DNA of 64,000 nt from CSSed11-175R1 sp041685735. GTDB taxonomy: Bacteria; Actinomycetota; Nitriliruptoria; Nitriliruptorales; Nitriliruptoraceae. Numbering within the stretch: the stretch's first letter is position 1; each line of letters begins with the position of its first letter. The stretch lies in assembly GCA_041685735.1 (NCBI GenBank), contig JAWLFE010000009.1:16121-80120 (forward strand), in the 5' to 3' direction. The position numbers were made by a program, and so were the translations under genes. Positions 42,933 to 51,567 of the stretch are shown here, piece after piece. Below the pieces are notes generated by a model that worked only from the letters and a program-made list of their open reading frames with translations, searched no databases and was not told where the DNA came from.

Positions 42933-44008
42933 TCGACCAGGGACCGAGCGGATGCGGGCGAAGGGATGGCGCGTGCCCGGCCGATCCGCGGCCACCGATC
43001 GCCATCGGCATCGACATCGGCGGCACCCACCTGCGTGCGGCGCGGGTGACCGCCGACGGTGGCCTGCACGGTCCGGTCCGGCGCCAGACGCCCGCCCATG
43101 ATCCGGCGAGGCTGGTCGATGTGCTCGTCGAGGTGGTCGGCGAGGTGGCGGGTGGCGATGGCGACGGCGACCGCGGTGGTGTCGGCGACGACGACCGTGG
43201 TGGCGGCGGTGACGACCTGCCGGTCGGCATCGGGATGGCCGGTCTGGTGAGCCGCGACGGCACCGTCCGGTACGGCCCGAACATCGGGATCCGCGACCTG
43301 CCGCTGGCGCAGCGGCTCGAGCAACGGCTCGGCCGTGCCGTGACCGTCCTCAACGACGCCTCGGCCGCGGCGTTCGCCGAGCAGCGCGTCGGAGCGGCGC
43401 GCGGCCACCTCGACGTGGTCATGTTCACGCTCGGGACGGGTGTCGGCGGCGGTGTCACGCGTGGGGGCGAGCTGGTGCTCGGACGTTCCGGATACGCCGG
43501 GGAGACCGGCCACATCATCGTTGCGGAGGGCGGGCGACGCTGCCCCTGCGGGAACCGCGGCTGCATCGAGGCGTACGCCTCCGGGACGGCGATCGGCGCG
43601 ATGGCGCGCGACCGCCTCGAGGATGGGGACGAAGCCTCCCTGCTGCGCGAGCTGGACCGTGATCGGGTCGATGGCCGTGCGGTCAGCGACGCGGCCCATG
43701 CGGGGGACACGGTGTCCCGCGACCTGCTGGCCGCGGCAGGACGCTGGCTCGGGGTCGCTGCGGCGTCGGTGGTCAACACGCTCGATCCGGACATGATCCT
43801 CGTCGGTGGCGGTGCGGCGACCACCACCGCGCGGTGGTTGCTGCCGGAGGCTCGAGGGGCGATGCGCGAGCGGCTCGTCGGGGCTGCGTTCCGCCAGCCG
43901 CCCCCGATCGAGCTGGCCATCCTCGGCGACGATGCGGGCACCGTCGGGGCTGGGCTGTACGCGGCGCTCGGAGCCGACGTGTCCGACCCGGGAGCCGTGC
44001 AACGATGA
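42929..44008 (+). CDS. ROK family glucokinase
   Basis: Phosphorylates glucose (or a related sugar) with ATP. The 359-residue protein has the phosphate loop GIDIGGTHLRAARV, the catalytic LNDASAAAFAE, GTGVGGGV and the ROK zinc site ETGHII-CPCGNRGCIE. Two oddities are an N-terminal Cys-containing extension of about 20 residues and a Gly/Asp-rich insert (about residues 70-90) before GIGMAG. ATG 42929 overlaps the preceding stop by 4 bp. Confidence 0.88.
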   Translation: MIDQGPSGCGRRDGACPADPRPPIAIGIDIGGTHLRAARVTADGGLHGPVRRQTPAHDPARLVDVLVEVVGEVAGGDGDGDRGGVGDDDRGGGGDDLPVGIGMAGLVSRDGTVRYGPNIGIRDLPLAQRLEQRLGRAVTVLNDASAAAFAEQRVGAARGHLDVVMFTLGTGVGGGVTRGGELVLGRSGYAGETGHIIVAEGGRRCPCGNRGCIEAYASGTAIGAMARDRLEDGDEASLLRELDRDRVDGRAVSDAAHAGDTVSRDLLAAAGRWLGVAAASVVNTLDPDMILVGGGAATTTARWLLPEARGAMRERLVGAAFRQPPPIELAILGDDAGTVGAGLYAALGADVSDPGAVQR

Positions 44009-46194
44009 GCTTCCCACGGCAACTCGCCCGGACCCGACGGTTCACGCTCGGACTCCCACGGGCGGCCACGGTCGCCGCAGATGGCAGCCGGGTGGCCTAC
44101 CTCCGGACCGCCAGCGGCGAGGATCCCGTGACATCGCTGTGGGAGGTGGTCCTCCACGACGACGGCACCGCCACCGAGCAGCTCCTGGTCGACGCCGGCT
44201 CGCTCGCGGTGGACGACGAGGATCTGCCGGACGCGGAGCGCGCACGTCGTGAACGCGCCCGCGAGCAGGCGGCCGGGATCGTGAGCTACGCGGCCGATCG
44301 TGAGCTGCGCCTGTTCGCGTTCGCCCTCGGTGGTGTGCTGTTCACCCACGATCGAGCCACCGGAGCCACCGTGGCCCACCCGTCCGCCGGACCGGTCTTC
44401 GATCCGCGGCCGTCACCCGATGCCGCGCGCGTCGCCTACCTCAGCGGCGATGGGCTGCACATCCTCGAGCTGCCCGCCGGGCCGACGCAGCCGGGGATCA
44501 CCCGCCCGCTGCTGGTCGAGGAGCGGGTGAGCTGGGGCCGGGCCGAGTTCGTCGCGGCCGAGGAGATGCTGCGCGTCCGCGGCTACTGGTGGGCACCGGA
44601 CGGGCAGCGGCTGGCGGTCACCCGGGTGGATGAGTCCGCGGTCGCCACCTGGCACATCGCCGATCCGTCCGCGCCCTGGGTCGCGCCGCGTGAACACCGC
44701 TATCCGGCCGCCGGGACCACCGATGCCGACGTGCGGCTCGCCGTCGTGTCCCTGCAGGACGGTCGGCGTGCCGATGTGGTCTGGGACCGTGAGCAGTATC
44801 CCTACCTCACCCGGGTGTCGTGGGACACCGACCCGGGCGGCGGGGATCGCCTCACGTTGCAGGTCCAGCGTCGTGACCAGAGCACCGTCGAGGTTCGCCG
44901 CGCCGATCCGGTCACCGGTCGCACGGAGCTGTGGCGGACCATCACCGACGATGCGTGGGTCGAGCTCGTCCATGGCAGCCCGGCCTGGTCCGAGGCTGCA
45001 CTGGTCACCGTCGAGGACCTCGACACCCATGGCGACGCCGGCAGTCGCGCGCTCGTGGTCGACGGACGACCGGTGACCCCTCCCGGGTTCCAGGTCCGTG
45101 CCATCGCGGGGGTGGACGCCGACGGGGTCCACGTGACCGCCTCCTCGGACGATCCGACCGTCATCCACCTCCACCGCTGGAACGGGGAGGGTCTGACGGC
45201 GCTCACCGGTCCGGAGCCGGCGGTTGTCAGCGCGACGGTCGTCTCGGGGGTGCGGGTGGTGACCACCGCGTCGTTGGACCACGCACGACCCCGGGTCCGC
45301 GTGCACTGGACGACGTCGAACGGGGAGGCGACCCACGACCTCAAGGTGGTGACCCAGCTGCCGTCCGTGACCGCACGACCACGGATGCTGGAACTGGGCG
45401 AGCGCGGGTTGCGCGCCGCTCTGCTCCTGCCCACCGACGACGACGGCAGCTCCCGGCTCCCGGTCCTGCTGGATCCGTACGGCGGCCCGCATGCACAGCG
45501 GGTGGTCGCCAGCCAGGGCGCCTACGTCACGCCCCAGTGGATCGCAGACCAGGGCTTCGCGGTGCTGGTGGTCGATGGTCGCGGCTCGCCCGGACGCGGT
45601 CCGCGGTGGGAGCGGGCGCTGCACGGCGACCTGGCCACCGCCCCGCTGACCGATCAACGCGACGCCGTCATCGCCGCAGCCGACCTGGAGCCGCGCCTGG
45701 ACCTGACCCGTGTCGGGATCCGCGGCTGGTCGTTCGGGGGGTACCTGGCCGCGTTGGCCACCCTGCGGGCTCCCGATCTGTTCCGGGCCGCGATCGCCGG
45801 GGCGCCGGTCACCGACTGGCGGCTCTACGACACCCACTACACGGAGCGCTACCTCGGGACCCCTGCGGCGGCGCCGGAGGCCTACGAGGTCTCGAGCCTC
45901 GTGGACGCTGCTGCCGGGCTGGGTCCGGCGGTCGCGTGGACCGAGGATCAGACCCCCGAGCTCCTGATCATCCACGGGCTGGCCGACGACAACGTCGTTG
46001 CGGCCCATGCGCTGCGCCTGTCGAGCGCGCTGCTGGCCGATGGGCGACCCCACCGGTTCCTGCCGCTGTCCGGGGTCACCCACATGACCCCGCAGGAGCT
46101 CGTGTCCGAGCGTCTGCTCGAGCTGCAGGTGCGGTTCCTGCGCGAGGTGCTCGGTGGTCCGACCCCGACGTCGTCCGGGTCCGGGGGCGTCTAA
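44005..46194 (+). CDS. S9 family peptidase, dipeptidyl-peptidase IV-like
   Basis: A 729-residue serine peptidase. The N-terminal two thirds is a beta-propeller with the double-Glu signature of DPP-IV (AEFVAAEEMLRVRG), which binds the substrate amino end. The hydrolase domain has Ser576 (GWSFGGYLA), Asp661 or 662 (HGLADDNV) and His693 (GVTHMTP). No signal peptide is visible. ATG 44005 overlaps the glucokinase stop. Its stop overlaps the convergent gene at 46191 by 4 bp. Confidence 0.92.
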   Translation: MSFPRQLARTRRFTLGLPRAATVAADGSRVAYLRTASGEDPVTSLWEVVLHDDGTATEQLLVDAGSLAVDDEDLPDAERARRERAREQAAGIVSYAADRELRLFAFALGGVLFTHDRATGATVAHPSAGPVFDPRPSPDAARVAYLSGDGLHILELPAGPTQPGITRPLLVEERVSWGRAEFVAAEEMLRVRGYWWAPDGQRLAVTRVDESAVATWHIADPSAPWVAPREHRYPAAGTTDADVRLAVVSLQDGRRADVVWDREQYPYLTRVSWDTDPGGGDRLTLQVQRRDQSTVEVRRADPVTGRTELWRTITDDAWVELVHGSPAWSEAALVTVEDLDTHGDAGSRALVVDGRPVTPPGFQVRAIAGVDADGVHVTASSDDPTVIHLHRWNGEGLTALTGPEPAVVSATVVSGVRVVTTASLDHARPRVRVHWTTSNGEATHDLKVVTQLPSVTARPRMLELGERGLRAALLLPTDDDGSSRLPVLLDPYGGPHAQRVVASQGAYVTPQWIADQGFAVLVVDGRGSPGRGPRWERALHGDLATAPLTDQRDAVIAAADLEPRLDLTRVGIRGWSFGGYLAALATLRAPDLFRAAIAGAPVTDWRLYDTHYTERYLGTPAAAPEAYEVSSLVDAAAGLGPAVAWTEDQTPELLIIHGLADDNVVAAHALRLSSALLADGRPHRFLPLSGVTHMTPQELVSERLLELQVRFLREVLGGPTPTSSGSGGV

Positions 46195-46649
46195 CCCCCT
46201 CCGTCGTCGTCGGCCTGGGTCTGCTTGCCGAGCGTGTAGATGACGGCCGCCAGCGTGAACACCAGGATCGGGACCATCAGTCCGCGGATGAGTGTGGCCA
46301 GCACCAGGCCGATGATCAGGATGATCAGCGGCCGCGACAGCGATCCGAACCGTGACGTGCCGTCCCCACCCGACGAGCTTGACGAGGGCGTCGGCACCCT
46401 CGGGCCCCGACGCTCCGTGGCGGCCTTCTTCGGTCGCCCGCGGGGTGGTGAGGCGGAGCGTGCCGCCTTGGCGATCGCATCCATGTTGGAGACCAGGGTG
46501 CGGTGCGCGTCGTCCGCCTGGTCGTCCTGGACCGTGACGAGCACACCCTCGCGGGTCCGCTTCGCCTTGGCGTCGATCCCCGCCTTCTGCAGGACATCGA
46601 GCAGGACGGTCGCCTGTTCAGGGGGCCAGGTTCCCAGATCTTCGGCCAC
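46191..46649 (-). CDS. Membrane protein with N-terminal DUF2007-like/ACT-like segment
   Basis: A 152-residue protein. Residues 1-55 (WPPEQATVLLDVLQKAGIDAKAKRTREGVLVTVQ) look like a small alpha/beta domain; a Lys/Pro/Ser-rich linker follows, then two hydrophobic helices (LIILIIGLVLATLIRGLMVPILVFTLAAVIY is essentially one hairpin). GTG 46649 has GGAGG about 4-5 nt upstream. Function unknown. Confidence 0.65.
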   Translation of the reverse strand: MAEDLGTWPPEQATVLLDVLQKAGIDAKAKRTREGVLVTVQDDQADDAHRTLVSNMDAIAKAARSASPPRGRPKKAATERRGPRVPTPSSSSSGGDGTSRFGSLSRPLIILIIGLVLATLIRGLMVPILVFTLAAVIYTLGKQTQADDDGGG

Positions 46650-46754
46650 GGTCCCTCCGGCGGTCGGTCATGGCGGCGTCGGTGTCGCCCCCGGGTTCGT
46701 CCTCGGCACGACGCTGGGCCGGTCCGTGGGGTCGACGGACCAGCGTCCCACCCA

Positions 46755-46761
46755 TAGGCTA
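46755..46761. promoter_or_regulatory. Overlapping divergent -10 elements
   Basis: TAGGCTA gives TAGGCT on the plus strand (toward plsC) and TAGCCT on the minus strand (toward 46649). The two transcripts would start about 13-14 bp on either side and could compete. The remainder of the 268-bp intergenic stretch shows no gene. Confidence 0.45.
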
Positions 46762-46917
46762 GCGGTGCGAACGGGCGTACCGATCCGGTGGTGGCGCGGC
46801 CCGGTGCACCGGGCCGACGAACCGGCGTCGCGAACCGGCACGACGCACCGACCGATCCACCGACGCCATCAGACCCAGCGACCCGACCGCACCGACCCGA
46901 CGAACCGAGGAGCAGCC

Positions 46918-47718
46918 GTGGCCGGCATGTCCGATGCACCGCGCATGTACCGCGTGCTGCGGCGCGCCATCCCGCCGTTCGCCAACCCCTACCTGCACCT
47001 GCAGGTCGAGGGGCTCGACAACGTTCCTGACCGTCGACCGGCGATCCTGGCCTGCAACCACCTGTCGTTCATCGACTCGATCGTCCTGCCGCTGAACGTG
47101 CCGCGACCCGTGTACTTCCTCGGTAAGGCCGACTACTGGGACTCGTGGCGGACCCGGTGGTTCTTCCAGGGCACCGGTGTCGTGCCGGTCCACCGCGGTG
47201 GGGACGGCAAGGGGGAGGACAGCCTGCGCACCGGGGTCGAGATCCTCGGTCAGGGCGATCTGCTGGGCATCTACCCCGAGGGCACGCGCAGTCCCGACGG
47301 CCGCCTCTACCGGGGCAAGACGGGCCCGGTCCGCATGGCACTCGAGGCCGACGTCCCGATCATCCCCTGTGCCGTGCTGGGGACGGACCGCGCCATGCCG
47401 ACGGGCAGCTACCGGCCGCGGCGGGAACCCGTCACCGTGCGCTACGGCCAGCCGCTTGACCTGTCGCGCTACCGCGAGCGTCGTCACGACCCCTTCGTCC
47501 TGCGCTCGGCGACCGATGAACTGATGTACGAGATCATGTTGCTGTCCGAGCAGGAGTACGTCGACGAGTACGGCGCGAAGGTCAAGTCCGGCGCCGTCGA
47601 CGTCAGTTCGGACATCGCCGACCCGGAACCGTCCGACGCGGCTGATGACCCGCAGGGCACCGAGGACTCCCAGCCCGACGGGCAACCGGACCAGCAGGAC
47701 GACCGCCGCGTGTCCTGA
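46918..47718 (+). CDS. plsC: 1-acylglycerol-3-phosphate acyltransferase
   Basis: Adds the second fatty acid to lysophosphatidate in phospholipid synthesis. The 266-residue protein has the HX4D motif NHLSFIDS (His48, Asp53), the glycerol-phosphate site YPEGTRSPDG and VPIIPCAVLG. The last 45 residues are an acidic disordered tail. GTG 46918 has GAGGAG (46907-46912) 5 nt upstream. In mycobacteria Rv2182c occupies the corresponding place. Confidence 0.9.
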   Translation: MAGMSDAPRMYRVLRRAIPPFANPYLHLQVEGLDNVPDRRPAILACNHLSFIDSIVLPLNVPRPVYFLGKADYWDSWRTRWFFQGTGVVPVHRGGDGKGEDSLRTGVEILGQGDLLGIYPEGTRSPDGRLYRGKTGPVRMALEADVPIIPCAVLGTDRAMPTGSYRPRREPVTVRYGQPLDLSRYRERRHDPFVLRSATDELMYEIMLLSEQEYVDEYGAKVKSGAVDVSSDIADPEPSDAADDPQGTEDSQPDGQPDQQDDRRVS

Positions 47719-47744
47719 CGGCATCGGGGCCGGCGTCTGGTGGG

Positions 47745-48152
47745 TCAGTCGCCGTCTGGCGCCAGATCCAGTGACGCCGAGTTGATGCAGTAGCGCAGCC
47801 CGGTGGGCTGGTCGGGCGCGTCGTCGAACACGTGGCCGAGGTGGCCACCACAGGTGGAACAGACCACCTCGACACGCCGCATGCCGAGCGACCGGTCCTC
47901 GTGCTCGACGATGGCATCGTCGGCGGCGGGTGCGTAGAAGCTCGGCCAGCCACAGTGGGCATCGAACTTCGTGTCGGAGCGGAACAGCTCCGTCCCGCAG
48001 CCGGCGCAGCGGTACACCCCGTCGGTGGTCGTGTCCCAGTAGGCCCCCGTGAAGGGCCGCTCGGTGCCCTGCTGGCGCAGCACGCGGTACTGCTCGGGGG
48101 TCAAGCGTTCGCGCCACTGGTCGTCGGTCAGGGTCACGTCCTGGTCGGTCAC
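47745..48152 (-). CDS. msrB: Peptide-methionine (R)-S-oxide reductase
   Basis: Repairs methionine-R-sulfoxide. The 135-residue protein has the zinc Cys pairs Cys49/Cys52 and Cys98/Cys101, HCGWPSF and the catalytic Cys122 in RYCINSASL. GTG 48152 has AGGAGG 5 nt upstream; the open frame upstream is not conserved-looking. It ends 26 bp from the convergent plsC stop. Confidence 0.94.
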   Translation of the reverse strand: MTDQDVTLTDDQWRERLTPEQYRVLRQQGTERPFTGAYWDTTTDGVYRCAGCGTELFRSDTKFDAHCGWPSFYAPAADDAIVEHEDRSLGMRRVEVVCSTCGGHLGHVFDDAPDQPTGLRYCINSASLDLAPDGD

Positions 48153-48250
48153 GATCGCCTCCTCATCGTCGGGATCCCGGGTCGGCGGTGCCGCACCCGA
48201 GCAGGGTACGGGGCGGTCACGGGTGACGGACCGGTCGGTCACCTGCCGCC

Positions 48251-48871
48251 TCAGGAGGCCGAGGCGGTGACCAGATCGGCGGCGACGGTGTCGGACAGGG
48301 CCACGTCGTGGCCGAGCAACAGCACCCGACCGAACTGTGTGGTCAGGCTGCGGGCGTCGCCGAGGTCATCGAGATCGCCGCGGGCATCGAGCAGGACGGT
48401 CATGGCGGCCGCCACGGGGCTGTTGGGCGCTTCATCGGGACGCAACGGTGCCTCCCACCCGGGGCCGTCCTCGGTGACCGAGAAGGGATGCACCGAGGTC
48501 GTCACCCGGCCGGGCTGCGCGTGGCCGTCGACCAGCACGATCAGCAGCACCCGCTGCCGGAGGTCGCCTTCTTCGCAGACCGCGGGGATCGGATCCTCGC
48601 TCGACGACGCGCGAGCCGGGGCGGCGAACGCCAGACGGTCGGCACCGAGCGGCAGGAGCAGCGCCAGGACCTCGATCAGCGCCTGCAGTGCCTCGCCCGG
48701 CGCGAACGGCCGGAGCCCGACCATGGCCAGTGGTTGCTCACCGCGGAACGCGCTGAGGGTCGGGCGCGGATCCGATCCCAGCAGCAGGTCGATGGTGGCC
48801 AGGTCGAGAAGCTCGGCTTCCACGTCCTCCCATCGGTGGGGGCCGGGATCGGGTGGCGGTTGGGTCGACAT
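48251..48871 (-). CDS. Hypothetical protein
   Basis: A 206-residue soluble protein without recognisable motifs. The start is Pro-rich (MSTQPPPDPGPHRWEDVEAELLDLATIDLLLG), followed by alternating hydrophobic strands and helices. There are no Cys clusters or membrane helices. ATG 48871 has AAGGAGG 8 nt upstream, which supports it as a real gene. It lies between glpK and msrB on the same strand, about 100 bp from each. Confidence 0.6.
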   Translation of the reverse strand: MSTQPPPDPGPHRWEDVEAELLDLATIDLLLGSDPRPTLSAFRGEQPLAMVGLRPFAPGEALQALIEVLALLLPLGADRLAFAAPARASSSEDPIPAVCEEGDLRQRVLLIVLVDGHAQPGRVTTSVHPFSVTEDGPGWEAPLRPDEAPNSPVAAAMTVLLDARGDLDDLGDARSLTTQFGRVLLLGHDVALSDTVAADLVTASAS

Positions 48872-48992
48872 GGGGGTGGCCTCCTTGCCCGGGGCACGCG
48901 CCCGGTCCGGTCCACCTTGCCCCATGGCATCGCGATCCCACCGACCGGTCGTCCAGGGACTGTGGACAACCGATCGAGCCGGGGTCGGCCGG

Positions 48993-50501
48993 TCACCCCT
49001 CGGTGATGTGTGCCCATCCCTCGGCGCGGTCGATCGCGGCCCGCCACCCGTCCATGAGCCGGCGGCGTTCGTGGCGCTCCATCTTCGGCTCGAACTGTCG
49101 ATCGAGCTGCCACACGCTCGCGAGTTCGTCCGTGGACGACCACACGCCGGCCCCCAGGCCTGCCAGGAACGCGGCGCCGAGCACCGTGGTCTCGGCGTCC
49201 TGGGGTCGCAGGACCGGCACCCCCAGCAGGTCGGCCTGGAACTGGCACAGCAGGTCGTTCGCGGCCGCACCGCCGTCCACCCGCAGCTCCTGCAGGTCCT
49301 GTTTGGCCTCCCGCTCCATCAGACGGGCGACCTCGGTGACCTGGTAGGCCATGGCCTCCAGCGCGCCGCGCGCGAAGTGTCGACGGTCCGTGCCGCGGGT
49401 CATGCCGATGATCATCGCGCGGGCGTACTGGTCCCAGTGCGGCGCCCCCAGACCGGCGAACGCGGGCACGAGGTAGACCCCCTCGTTGCCATCGGGTAGT
49501 TCGGCGGCGAGGGTCTCGGTCTCCTCGGCCGAGGAGATGATCCCCAGCTGGTCACGCAGCCACTGGACCGTGGCACCGGTGATGAAGATCGCTCCTTCGA
49601 GGGCGTAGGTCGGCTGTCCGTCGATCTGCCAGGCGACGGAGGTCAATAGTCCGTTGTCCGAATCGACGGCCTTCGTGCCGGTGTTGAGCAGCAGGAACGA
49701 CCCGGTGCCGTAGGTGTTCTTGGACGTGCCGGCCGCCCAGGCGCCCTGGCCGAACAGGGCCGCCTGCTGGTCACCCGCGATCCCCGTGACCGGGGCGCTG
49801 ATGCCGAGGAAGGCATCGGGGTCGGTGACCCCGAACTCGCCGGCGCTGTCGCGCACCTCCGGGAGCAACGACGCGGGGACATCGAGGATGCGCAGCATCT
49901 CCTCGCTCCACTGGCCCTTGCGGACGTCGTAGAGCATCGTGCGCGAGGCGTTGGATGGTTCGGTGACGTGTGCCCGTCCGCCGGTCATCTTGGCGACGAG
50001 CCAGGTGTCGATCGTGCCGAAGGCCAGGTCTCCGGCGTCGGCACGCTCCCGTGCGCCGGGGACCTCGTCGAGCAGCCAAGCCAGTTTCGTACCGGAGAAG
50101 TAGGCGTCCACGACGAGCCCGGTGATCTTGCGGATCCGTGCGGCGTGCCCATCGCCCTTCAGGCGGTCGGACCGACCGGACGTCCGACGATCCTGCCACA
50201 CGATCGCGTGGTGGATCGGCTGCATGGTCTCGCGATCCCAGACCACCGTGGTCTCGCGTTGGTTGGTGATCCCGATGCAGGTGATCTCGTCCGCGGCCGT
50301 CCCACTGTCCTCGAGCGCGGCGGCACAGGCATCGAGGGTCGCGGACCAGACCTCATCGACATCGTGCTCCACCCAGCCGGGCTGGGGGAAGTGCTGCGTG
50401 AACTCGCGGTAGCCGCTGCCGAGGATGGCGCCGTCACCGTCGAACACGAACCCGCGAACACCGGTCGTGCCCTCGTCGATGGACAGGATCCGCACGGTCA
50501 T
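48993..50501 (-). CDS. glpK: Glycerol kinase
   Basis: Phosphorylates glycerol to glycerol 3-phosphate. The 502-residue FGGY kinase has the phosphate loop SIDEGTTGVRGFVFD (most GlpK have DQGTT-SR), ITNQRETTVVWDRETMQPIHHAIVWQDRR, YGTGSFLLLNTG and the ATP-binding VDGGAAANDLLCQFQADLL. ATG 50501 has GGAGG 9 nt upstream. The product feeds PlsC-type lipid synthesis. No glycerol facilitator or glpD is adjacent. It shares a promoter region with the divergent IMPase. Confidence 0.94.
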   Translation of the reverse strand: MTVRILSIDEGTTGVRGFVFDGDGAILGSGYREFTQHFPQPGWVEHDVDEVWSATLDACAAALEDSGTAADEITCIGITNQRETTVVWDRETMQPIHHAIVWQDRRTSGRSDRLKGDGHAARIRKITGLVVDAYFSGTKLAWLLDEVPGARERADAGDLAFGTIDTWLVAKMTGGRAHVTEPSNASRTMLYDVRKGQWSEEMLRILDVPASLLPEVRDSAGEFGVTDPDAFLGISAPVTGIAGDQQAALFGQGAWAAGTSKNTYGTGSFLLLNTGTKAVDSDNGLLTSVAWQIDGQPTYALEGAIFITGATVQWLRDQLGIISSAEETETLAAELPDGNEGVYLVPAFAGLGAPHWDQYARAMIIGMTRGTDRRHFARGALEAMAYQVTEVARLMEREAKQDLQELRVDGGAAANDLLCQFQADLLGVPVLRPQDAETTVLGAAFLAGLGAGVWSSTDELASVWQLDRQFEPKMERHERRRLMDGWRAAIDRAEGWAHITEG

Positions 50502-50534
50502 GGTTGTCTGCCTCCCGAGATCGCCGTATCCCCA

Positions 50535-50544
50535 ACCCTAGTGT
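50535..50544. promoter_or_regulatory. Overlapping divergent -10 elements between glpK and IMPase
   Basis: Around a central CTAG (50538-50541), the minus strand reads TAGGGT toward glpK (50540-50535) and the plus strand reads TAGTGT (50539-50544) toward the IMPase. Only one polymerase could occupy the site at a time. Confidence 0.45.
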
Positions 50545-50620
50545 TCGGCGCGCGATGCGCGACCGCGACCCGCTGCCCACCAACCGCTTCCGTCCTGGAT
50601 CCGGACGGGGAGAGGCTCCC

Positions 50621-51433
50621 GTGACGCCATCCGATGAGGCCGCGCTGGTCGACCTGGCGGTGCGGGCCGCGTGGGCGGCCGGAGGCATCCTGCTCGACCA
50701 TGCCGAGCGGCTGGCCGAGGGCGCCGACCTCGGCGTCGGAGCCAAGACGACCCCCACCGACCTGGTCTCGGACGCCGATCGGGCCGCCGAACGGGCCATC
50801 GCACAGCACCTGCAGGCCGGACGCCCGGACGACGGCCTGCTCGGTGAGGAGGGTGAGGCACGTCGGCGGGGGACCAGTGGACTGCGGTGGGTCATCGACC
50901 CCCTCGACGGCACGATCAACTTCCTACACGGCCTCGCCTCATGGTCCGTGTCCATCGCGGTCGAGGATGAACGCGGCAGCCTCGCCGGGGTCGTCCACCA
51001 GCCGACCACGGGCGACACCTTCCGCGCCCGGCGGGGCCACGGCACGCACTGCGGCGAGCGCGAACTGGCCGTGAGTCGGGTCACCGGACTCGATGACATC
51101 CTGCTGGCCACCGGGTTCGCCTACGACGCCACCATCCGGGTCGACCAAGGGCGGGACCTGGCCGACCTGCTGCCACGCGTCCGCGATGTGCGCCGCATGG
51201 GTTCGGCGGCGCTGGACCTCGCCTGGTGCGCCGCCGGCCGGGTGGATGGTTACCTCGAGTTCGGTCTGAGCCCCTGGGACTGGGCTGCTGGACGCCTGCT
51301 CGTCACCGAGGCGGGTGGCACCGTCAGCACCCCGACCCGTCGGCTCGGCGGGCGGGAGCATCCCGGCGTCGTGGCGGGTGGGCCGGTCGCCCACGACGCC
51401 CTGGTGGCCTGGTTGTCCGAGGCCCCCCGTTAG
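50621..51433 (+). CDS. Inositol monophosphatase family protein
   Basis: A 270-residue Mg-dependent phosphatase. The signatures are GEEGE, WVIDPLDGTINFLHGLASWSVSIA and WDWAAGRLLVTEAGG. Members act on inositol phosphates, histidinol phosphate or fructose bisphosphate; the sequence fits inositol-1-phosphatase best but is not decisive. GTG 50621 has a GGGGAGAGG site 5 nt upstream; the upstream ATG 50555 lacks one. Its TAG stop is part of the next gene's -10 candidate. Confidence 0.88.
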   Translation: MTPSDEAALVDLAVRAAWAAGGILLDHAERLAEGADLGVGAKTTPTDLVSDADRAAERAIAQHLQAGRPDDGLLGEEGEARRRGTSGLRWVIDPLDGTINFLHGLASWSVSIAVEDERGSLAGVVHQPTTGDTFRARRGHGTHCGERELAVSRVTGLDDILLATGFAYDATIRVDQGRDLADLLPRVRDVRRMGSAALDLAWCAAGRVDGYLEFGLSPWDWAAGRLLVTEAGGTVSTPTRRLGGREHPGVVAGGPVAHDALVAWLSEAPR

Positions 51434-51436
51434 CCT
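51431..51436 (+). promoter_or_regulatory. -10 candidate of the threonine aldolase gene
   Basis: TAGCCT includes the IMPase stop codon. Its expected start point, near 51443, coincides with the first base of the 26-bp repeats, so the repeats would make up most of the mRNA leader. Confidence 0.45.
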
Positions 51437-51443
51437 GCCCACA

Positions 51444-51547
51444 CTGGTGGACCTCCGGCCCACCCCGCCCTGGTGAGCCTCCGGCCTACCCCGCCCTGGT
51501 GAGCCTCCGGCCTACCCCGCCCTGGTGAGCCTCCGGCCCACCCCGAC
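51444..51547. repeat. 26-bp minisatellite, four copies
   Basis: Copies at 51444-51469, 51470-51495, 51496-51521 and 51522-51547. The unit begins CTGGTGAGCCTCCGG and ends CCCCGCC. The middle two copies are identical; the outer two differ at a few positions. Confidence 0.95.
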
Positions 51548-51567
51548 CTGGACGATGAGGAGCACCG

